DNA from: Sclerotiophoma versabilis
Lineage: Eukaryota > Ascomycota > Dothideomycetes > Pleosporales > Didymellaceae
Direction: 5' to 3'
DNA: 64,000 bases
Assembly: GCA_012274445.1 (NCBI GenBank)
Contig: JAAROD010000069.1
Coordinates: 1 to 64,000, forward strand
Shown here: positions 56,925 through 64,000 of the stretch, in pieces
Layout of the letters: the number at the start of each line of letters is the position of its first letter
Numbering within the stretch: the first letter of the stretch is position 1
Program-made: the position numbers and the translations under genes
The notes under the pieces: model-generated
What the model was told of the DNA's origin: nothing
The model's database searches: none
Seen by the model: the letters and a program-made list of their open reading frames with translations, nothing else

Positions 56925-58642
56925 CCAGCCTTGCAGGACCCAAGAGGCTCCCAACATCTCGGTGTTGTGGGGAAAGAGGAAGCAAAACCCGGTCACTGCT
57001 TCCAACGGCGAGTGGTGGAAACAGTTAGCTCAAGGTACGAGCTGTGTCATGCCGGGAAATTCACAGACGAGACCATGTCTGACAGCCAGGCTAATCCAAC
57101 GGGGTGTAGACAGATGTCGCCTAAGATTGTACAAAGTTTCGGATCGTCGAAACGGCGCACCTGATTGGACGTGTGGGCGTTATGATAGTTGTGAGCGAGC
57201 AAGGAGGTCGGTAACAGCGGCATGCTTAGTGGCGGTGGCTGGAGTATGAAACTAGGGTGGAGCTGGATCCGGCCAAGCCTTACCATGAGCTTATAAACAT
57301 GAAACACCACTAGGACCAAATGCCAAGTCTGGACGATATCCACATCTCATTTCGATTCCGCTCAGGCGCATAAACCTCATGGCAAACATGCGTTTCTGCT
57401 TAAAATTGGAGGTGAGCGGCACGTGTTTGAAGGTCTGTTCGTAGTGCGAGAGAACGAATACGCAGTCAGTCCAAGGGTATACGGCTTCACGTCACAGAAA
57501 GATAGTCACAATAAACAGGTTGTCAGACAATGGACCTGTTACGATAATCTTCTGGATGCCAGTATAGGATGAAGGCAATACTGTGGAAAGCAGACATGTC
57601 GCAAGCAAACATCCGACAACCCGCCACTTATGTGAATGCTGTTTAGTGCCCACCATCATAGGAACGAAATCGCCCATGCAATGACGGCATAAAATTTCGA
57701 TCTCCTGCTGAAGTTTTCACGAGTATAGGAGTCCAGATTCTTATCCCCTACTGTCGTCAAAGCTCACCGGCCATCTAGATCATGCCATCCTAGGCCGTGA
57801 TGTTCACAACGGTCGTATCTGTGCCGCGCTTGGCAAATGAGGTTAAGCTATTGGCTGCGGGTGCTTCAGACCAGCACGTGCGTGAGGTGATTTGGTTGAT
57901 GTTCGTGGAGCATGACTAGCCAACTACTGTCCCCACCGACGAACGGGAGCTACGGAGCCTACGCCATCCACAGTACCTTGCAGGACATTGAGAGCGAAGC
58001 TTCCACAAGCAATTCCAATATGCTTGTCATTGACTGTCTGAATCGCTCAAGCTTGTCTGGCTGGCGCGGTTTCAGGACATTTCCGCATCGATGGGTCACG
58101 ACAAAGCTGTTCAGTGGACGTCCGCATCACCTCGCAGCCCATCTAGGTTGTGACAGGAGTATTGCTCTAAAAACCTAGCCATTCGCATACCGGTACAGCC
58201 AGAGCGTTGGCATGCATGTGCAGACAAGGAATTCTCGGTCTACAAAGTTCCTGGAGCTTGTAGCTACCAACTACAGTACTCAAGTGGGATTGTGAGTAAC
58301 AGTTACATACCAGAATGATAGTGGTGCCCACGAAGGCAGTACCGTGTTGTGGGAGCTGGTCGTGATCGTGGAGCGGTTGAGGTCCATGACGCGTGCCTAA
58401 CATAGTCGACACACGTGACGTCACGCATTCGATGGCTCCAGGTGCAATGCAAGGCCGCAGCGAAGCGAGGGGTGGATTGCCCAAGGAGTTGTAATAAGAA
58501 AAATCATATCAATGATCGATTGTTTATGGGCGCAGATAAATCATATGGTGTTGTTGACAGGTGCGGCAGATCTTTAGATCTTATCAGCAGCCCCACTTCC
58601 GCACCTCCGGGGCAGTGACTCAACAACCAACCACCACTCGAC
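56925..58642. other. Intergenic
   Basis: A stretch of 1.7 kb. A frame at 57,914-58,178 (ATG, 87 codons) has no recognised features, and I do not call it. A perfect cAMP-response-type palindrome lies at 58,416-58,423. Confidence 0.45.
58416..58423. promoter_or_regulatory. CRE/ATF-type palindrome TGACGTCA
   Basis: A perfect 8-bp palindrome, 277 bp upstream of the P450 start codon, preceded by an E-box-like CACGTG. Bound by ATF/CREB bZIP factors in fungi; its use here is inferred. Confidence 0.4.
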
Positions 58643-58648
58643 TATAAA
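58643..58648 (+). promoter_or_regulatory. TATA box of the P450 gene
   Basis: TATAAA 52 bp upstream of the start codon at 58,700. Confidence 0.55.
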
Positions 58649-58699
58649 GATGATATTGACAACGTTACGTCGACTGGAACGCCCTCTTCAGTCATTAAA

Positions 58700-60157
58700 A
58701 TGGCTGTGCTCGACCTTCTCCTAGGCTCGTTTCTCGAGCGTCCCTTGACATCGACAGCCACGTCCATTGTTCTGCTGATCTTGGCCCGTACGATCTATCG
58801 CGTCTACTTCCATAAACTGTCTCACGTACCCGGACCCATACTACCTAAGATCACCTCGTTATGGCTCCACTACCATGCCTATGTTGGTGACGAAGCCAGC
58901 ACCATCCACCGTCTCCACGCACAGTATGGCCCCTACATGCGTGTATCGCCCAACGAGATCGACATCAGCGATGCCGATGCTATACAACCGATTTATGTCG
59001 CGAAAGGCGGTTTTCTGAAAGCACCTTGCTATGCCAACTTCGACATTGATGGTCACAAATCGATCTTCTCAACAACAAGCCCCGAATATAGAGCCCCAAG
59101 GGCTAAAGCTGTAGTTCCTATGTTCTCGACTAAAAGTTTACGGGAAAATCGAGATGCGATTTCGGAATGTGTAGATCGTATGGTAAAGAGACTGGGGGAG
59201 GAGGCGAGCACGAAGGAACCAGTAAATGTGTTGAATTTGGCAAGAGCATTAGCTGTAGACGCTGTGTCGACGCACTTGTTTCGCGAAAATTACAATGGTG
59301 TAAGCGAGAGAGGTCCGACACTGAGTGTGAGCGCGTTCGTTGATGCCTTTGTGGCCGTTGGACGCTTTTTCTACTTGCCGACCACGGTCTTCGTTTGGCT
59401 GGAATGGGCGATCGGGAAGTGGATGGCCGATCAAGAAACAGAGGAGAGCATGACCCTTGTCGACAAATTTGTCAGCAACTTGGTATCCAGCACGTCCGCT
59501 AAGTCGCAAACATACCCTGGCCGCTTGATGGCCGCCGGTATCAGCAATTCGGAAGTCGAAGCACAGTGCAAAGATCTACTCTTCGCTGGCACAGACTCCA
59601 CCGGCATGAACCTGGCAACAATCATTAGGGGCCTTGTGATGTATCCTGAGAAGTACAAGAGACTGAAGCAAGAAGTGGACAGCAACGCCGCACTCGGTGT
59701 GGAGGCTGAAGACATCCAGGCTCTGCCTTACCTCACTGCAGTTGTCAAGGAAAGCCTACGACTCAGCATGGCAAACCCCACGCGCCTTCCTCACATTGTA
59801 CCAGTGGGCGGTTGGATGTTCAAGGGGACATTCTTCCCGGCGAACTCAATAGTTGGATGTTCAGCTTACGAACTCCACTTCAATGAAAATGTCTTCCCAG
59901 AGCCCCGTAAGTTCGTGCCAGAACGTTGGCTCGATGCTACTGAAGACATGTCGAAACACTGGTTTGCTTTCGGTGCGGGCACCCGAGCCTGTATAGCCAG
60001 GAACTTGGCAACGCTGGAACTGCATCTTGCAACAGAGCGACTGGCAAGCAGTAGAGTGCTTGATGGAGGAAGGGCGGTCGAGCAGGGTGATGTTGAGGTC
60101 TTTGAGTGGTTCAACTCCAAGGTCAAAGGAGAGAAGATTGAGATTGTCTGGTCATGA
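58700..60157 (+). CDS. Cytochrome P450 monooxygenase
   Basis: A single exon encodes 485 residues. An N-terminal membrane anchor (about 15-33, STATSIVLLILARTIYRVYF) is followed by the proline-rich hinge HVPGPILPKIT. The I-helix oxygen-binding motif is FAGTDST (295-301), ExxR is ESLR (351-354), the PERW meander is PERWLD, and the heme-binding loop is FGAGTRACIA with ligand Cys 431. It is an ER-bound class II enzyme that needs NADPH-P450 reductase. The PGP hinge and I-helix resemble those of fungal secondary-metabolism P450s, but no cluster backbone gene is nearby, so the substrate is unknown. The lack of introns is unusual beside its intron-containing neighbours. Confidence 0.95.
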   Translation: MAVLDLLLGSFLERPLTSTATSIVLLILARTIYRVYFHKLSHVPGPILPKITSLWLHYHAYVGDEASTIHRLHAQYGPYMRVSPNEIDISDADAIQPIYVAKGGFLKAPCYANFDIDGHKSIFSTTSPEYRAPRAKAVVPMFSTKSLRENRDAISECVDRMVKRLGEEASTKEPVNVLNLARALAVDAVSTHLFRENYNGVSERGPTLSVSAFVDAFVAVGRFFYLPTTVFVWLEWAIGKWMADQETEESMTLVDKFVSNLVSSTSAKSQTYPGRLMAAGISNSEVEAQCKDLLFAGTDSTGMNLATIIRGLVMYPEKYKRLKQEVDSNAALGVEAEDIQALPYLTAVVKESLRLSMANPTRLPHIVPVGGWMFKGTFFPANSIVGCSAYELHFNENVFPEPRKFVPERWLDATEDMSKHWFAFGAGTRACIARNLATLELHLATERLASSRVLDGGRAVEQGDVEVFEWFNSKVKGEKIEIVWS

Positions 60158-62640
60158 AGAGACAAGGATCGGCCGTGGCGTTGACATAGTCAGACTTAGA
60201 AGCGATCATTTTCAACGTGATATGTACTTGCTCCTGGCAAACCGTTCTTCCGTCTTGCCCCAAACGATTGACAGCGTTCCTTTCTTATTCCCATACAACA
60301 TACAATCCGGTTCCACCAACCCCATCATCATCAAACAGAAAACAGAATCTCCTTCCAAAGACCGTCCAGACAAGCCCACATTAGCCATGTCAGAGGAGTC
60401 GCTCAACGCATGGGCGGAGCCGGAAGGGTTTCAGTCTTCGACGGCCTTGCATGAATACTAGCATACTCTCCGTTCTTCAGGCTCGCAATAGAGCTTCGTG
60501 GAATTTGATCTTCCTGTCTTGCAGATTGTACAGACCACGAGAGGCCATTCAACTTGCTTCACATCCAGAGATCGATCCTGTTTCAGACATTCCAATGCAT
60601 TCGCATCGGCATCTGCGCGGCGTATATCCAACGTCGCAGGAGACACCAGCCACGCAACGACATCTTCGTTGCTCCAATTTCTATCGCTTCGAATTGTACA
60701 AGAAGGTCGTGGGACTGAGCTCACAGTAGTAGGTAGCTCGGGCCATCATGCATGTGTGGTTCGATATCTGTCGCCCAATCAATTACTGGGGTACATGTGC
60801 GCTGTACCCTTGTGATTGCGTTCGAGCTTCCTCGCTCACCTTGACCTTGCAGTGCCGCCCGCTGCACCGACTGCAAGCTCAGGAGCCTTACCCTGCTACT
60901 TTCCTGCTCGCATATCCGCCGAGATCCGAAACGTCATCTACATGCATATCGTGAGGGATGCGTAATTGCAAGCGTAATGGAAAAGGTGTCCCTTTCAAAC
61001 GTCAAAGCAACTCGGCAGTTGTTCCAACGAATACATCGGGGTGGGCGGAATCAACAAGCAGAGATATGCTGAGAGTGTGCCGCTCTTTTCCACAACTACA
61101 ACCTCTGGGCTGCTGTCCAAGACACCAGAAGATTTTGAGACACCCATGCGCCCGCATTCAGATGTAACACTGTTTCGCTCAGACTGGGACTGGCGACACA
61201 TGCCGTCGACATGGGTCGCAGTACCGGGGAGTTGCAACAAAAAGCCCATCTCTTGAAGTTTCCTAGCGTCCGTTTGTGCCATGGTTGAGTACCTGGATGT
61301 ATGATTGCGTTTGTACGGGCTTACGGAACTGCCGGTAACGCGCATGCGCTGTCCCTATATCGAGGCAAGATCTTCGACCTGTATACTTTCCAGGAGAATG
61401 CAGTCTATCACTTCATGTTCATAATGAAAGTCGGTCTTTCTTTTGACATCATTTCCCATCAATCTTATCGCTACAAACAGACCGCGCCAGCCCGCCGATG
61501 GAAACTGATTGCTGGTAACGAGCCGGGGACGCTGAATTAATGTGTCAGGGGCGATATGAGTTGGCACTGCCGACGGGTCGCTGTCGGGAATCAGAGCCCG
61601 AGCTTCTCGACATGGCGTATGTAGGGATTCCCTTGGCGCTATAACACAGGAAAGAATCCAGTGGAGGTGGTGATCGAGGTGCAAGACAAAAATAGTATAA
61701 AGGCGGAGGTATGTGTATGGTGTGTAGAGACGGACTGCTTGATCTTGAGACACACCAAGTCGAAGAGCGGGAAGGCTGACATTCGAGATGGTGATCTTAT
61801 GGATTCGCTCTTCTCTTCGAGACTCAACATACCGTTGCCTTTCAGAGGCAGTATGCCTGAAGGTAGACTTTGCAGCCGGAATGGAGTGACTTGCTGTAGA
61901 TGCAATACCACTATAGTGAAAGCACGATATCTAAGCCTTGTTCGTCCTCGATTTTGCCTCCATAGTTCGATGTGAGGTAAGACGCAATAGAAGAATGTCG
62001 ACAGGGCGGCAAAGCAGCCGCCGAAACTGCGAGAATACTACGGGATCCTGAACTCAGGGTGCTCCGTGGCTGTATTGTTGCACGTTGCACAAGCCGAAGT
62101 CCAGATTGCCGCTCGCTGCAGGGCACAGCCCTTGCTTTGCCGACACCCAGGCAACGGGACTTCTCGTCCTGGTGTACGGGACAAAGACATTTGCATTCCA
62201 TCCCTAAAACCACGTGCGAGACGTCCCTACGGCCAAGAGTTGTTCATCGTGTGACCGTCTAGAAACTTCTTGCCAGTGTGCAACCGGTACAAGGCTCAGG
62301 AATGTAGACTATTGATGAGGTTCACGAGGCATGACGTTGGCTGTTCGCAGCGTTATCGCAACGGCTGACAGGCCGTTTTCTGCGGAACGGCCGGATCGGA
62401 CGAAACTTACTAATGCGCACATCACTGGAAAGTTATGTACACACCCTGTGCCTTTGAGATAGCACTGCCAGTCTTGAGTCGTCAGAGATGGAGGGTGTCC
62501 GTAAGCTTGAGATCGCACACAGGTAGAAAGTGATGAGCTAGCTCCACGTGCAATACTGAACAATCCCATGGGCAGCGATACAGTGGACCGACTTCGGTAT
62601 AGGCCTCAATTTTTGCGGGGTGTCAAAGATCTGACAGCGA
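60158..62640. other. Intergenic, possible decayed genes
   Basis: A stretch of 2.5 kb with several medium open frames on the minus strand (for example 60,995-61,345 with ATG and 116 codons; 61,355-61,600; 62,309-62,569) that look partly protein-like but join into no recognised domain. I do not call a gene. Confidence 0.4.
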
Positions 62641-62648
62641 TGACGTCA
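62641..62648. promoter_or_regulatory. CRE/ATF-type palindrome TGACGTCA
   Basis: A perfect palindrome 374 bp upstream of the trehalase start. Trehalose breakdown is commonly under cAMP/PKA and stress control in fungi, so a role is plausible but not shown. Confidence 0.35.
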
Positions 62649-63021
62649 CGCGGCGCCGCTAAAGATTTCCCTAAGCGAGGTTTTGCGGGGAACGTTCGCT
62701 TCTCCGCCATGCATTCGACGCTCCAAGCACGCGGAACCTTGTGATCAGCACCTTTCCGGATGAATTGCCAAGCAATAACTGCGCTTGATCGGGCTTGTCA
62801 CCAGCACGATGACCAGCCACATACGTGTCACACATACTTGTCTGTGCACACCAGCGGCAGCTATTGCAGGTTTCCTTGACGCTTTGGCCTTGCCGCGTAC
62901 GATGACCGGGTGCCATGCATTGGTGTACAAGTACATAATGGAGGCGGTCGTGCGTTCGTATGTGTGAATTGCTTTCACCAGGTCTCTCTCGCTCCGATCT
63001 ATCCCCCTGGGAAAAATCACA

Positions 63022-64000
63022 ATGCGGTCCTTCGCCCTTCTTGCTGGCGCGCAATTGGCGACAGCCTTGTACCAGAATGGATCTGTCATTGCACCTTGTG
63101 ACTCGCCTATCTACTGCTATGGCGACTTGCTTCGTGAGATCGAACTTGCTCGTCCATTTTCAGACTCAAAAACCTTTGTCGATCTGTAGGTATAGGCGCT
63201 CGATTGGCATGCATGTTGCTGACCTTGTCTAGACCCACAATTCGCCCATTGGATGAGGTCCTCGCAGCATTCAACAATCTCACAAAGCCCGTTCAGAACA
63301 ACACCGAGCTGAACAACTTCTTGACTACCTTCTTTGGCGAAGCCGGTTCAGAGCTGGAACCCGTGCCCACAGATCAGCTTGAGACTCAGCCTGACTTCCT
63401 CGAGAGCGTCAACAGCTCTGTGATCGTCGACTTCACTCGTCAAGTGATCGACATCTGGCCTGATCTTACAAGACGATATGTCGGAGCAGGAAACTGTACA
63501 GGATGCGTCAACTCGTTCATTCCCATCAACCGCACCTTCGTGGTAGCTGGAGGTCGTTTCCGTGAACCTTACTATTGGGACTCCTTCTGGATCATCGAGG
63601 GCCTGCTGCGTACCAAGGGATCTTTCACTCAGATTGCTGAGAACATCATCGAGAATTTCTTGGATCTTGTCGAGGAAATTGGTTTTGTCCCCAACGGCGC
63701 CCGAAGGTACTATGAGAACCGATCGCAGCCGCCGCTGCTCACTCAAATGGTTCGTGTTTATGTCGAGTACACCCAGAACTACACTTTACTTGAGCGGGCT
63801 TTGCCTGTGCTTGAACTTGAGCACGAGTTCTGGGTCAACAACCGCTCTGTGACACTCGAGCGTGGCGGCAAGAACTACACCCTGCATCACTACAATGTCT
63901 CAAACACTCAGCCGCGTCCTGAATCGTTCCGGGAGGACTACATCACCGCGAACAACCTGACCTACTTCAACGAGGAGGGCGAGCAGTTCAACGCAAGCCA
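63022..64000 (+). CDS. Alpha,alpha-trehalase, GH37, secreted (5' part, runs off window)
   Basis: About 310 residues are visible. Residues 1-16 form a signal peptide (MRSFALLAGAQLATAL). Exon 1 is 63,022-63,185; the 47-bp intron has GTAGGT, CTGAC and CTAG; exon 2 starts at 63,233 and is still open at the edge. GH37 signature 1 is present as GGRFREPYYWDSFW, and DEVLAAF and IPINRTFVV fit the family. The second signature lies beyond the window. More than ten N-x-S/T sites support export to the cell wall or vacuole, unlike the cytosolic neutral trehalases, which carry a Ca-binding N-terminus and regulatory phosphorylation sites. It splits trehalose into two glucose molecules. Confidence 0.92.

Overview
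The window looks like nuclear DNA of a filamentous ascomycete, most likely a plant-associated Dothideomycete (Pleosporales-like). This is inferred from short GT..AG introns with CTAAC/CTGAC branch sites, from the mix of cell-wall-degrading enzymes and small secreted proteins, and from long AT-rich blocks almost free of CA and TG dinucleotides, the mark of repeat-induced point mutation (RIP). No ribosomal RNA, convincing tRNA gene or CRISPR array was seen.

Layout. Positions 1 to about 15,060 are a nested pile of RIP-degraded transposons: two copies of one Gypsy-type LTR retrotransposon on the minus strand, a 479-bp TRIM-like mini-retroelement inside one copy, a chromovirus-type integrase/chromodomain remnant, and a Fot1/Pogo DNA transposon that sits inside an LTR and itself carries a MITE. 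From 15,060 to 32,000 gene-poor normal-GC islands alternate with further RIP blocks (a second Pogo copy at 19,172-21,354, and an inverted third copy at 29,439-31,806 broken by an un-RIPed solo LTR). These islands hold three small, cysteine-rich, probably secreted proteins (18,360; 22,961 minus; 26,274 minus), each with its own TATA box, plus a decayed Pogo transposase. This is the usual setting of candidate effectors in a two-speed genome.

From 32,000 to 64,000 the DNA is ordinary gene space. A fourth small secreted protein (32,401) comes first, then a ubiquitin C-terminal hydrolase, a choline/GABA-type permease pseudogene whose nonsense codon is a RIP-type change, a PTH11/rhodopsin-like 7TM gene with a lost splice acceptor, and a broken APH-type kinase gene. 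After these come a BAHD acyltransferase, a GH28 polygalacturonase, an ML-domain (NPC2/PG-PI transfer) protein, V-ATPase subunit F and the nuclear rim protein Nur1 (divergent pair), a cutinase, an unknown protein, a GH43 endo-arabinanase, a cytochrome P450, and the 5' part of a secreted GH37 trehalase that runs off the right edge.

How they fit together. Polygalacturonase, cutinase and endo-arabinanase act on pectin, cutin and arabinan side chains, consistent with life on plants, and the small secreted proteins are candidate host-interaction factors. V-ATPase F, the ML protein, Nur1 and UCH are housekeeping. The three damaged genes at 35-41 kb lie nearest the RIP blocks, suggesting that this flank is decaying. 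All splice structures are read by eye from frame and consensus signals; none has been checked against transcripts or databases.
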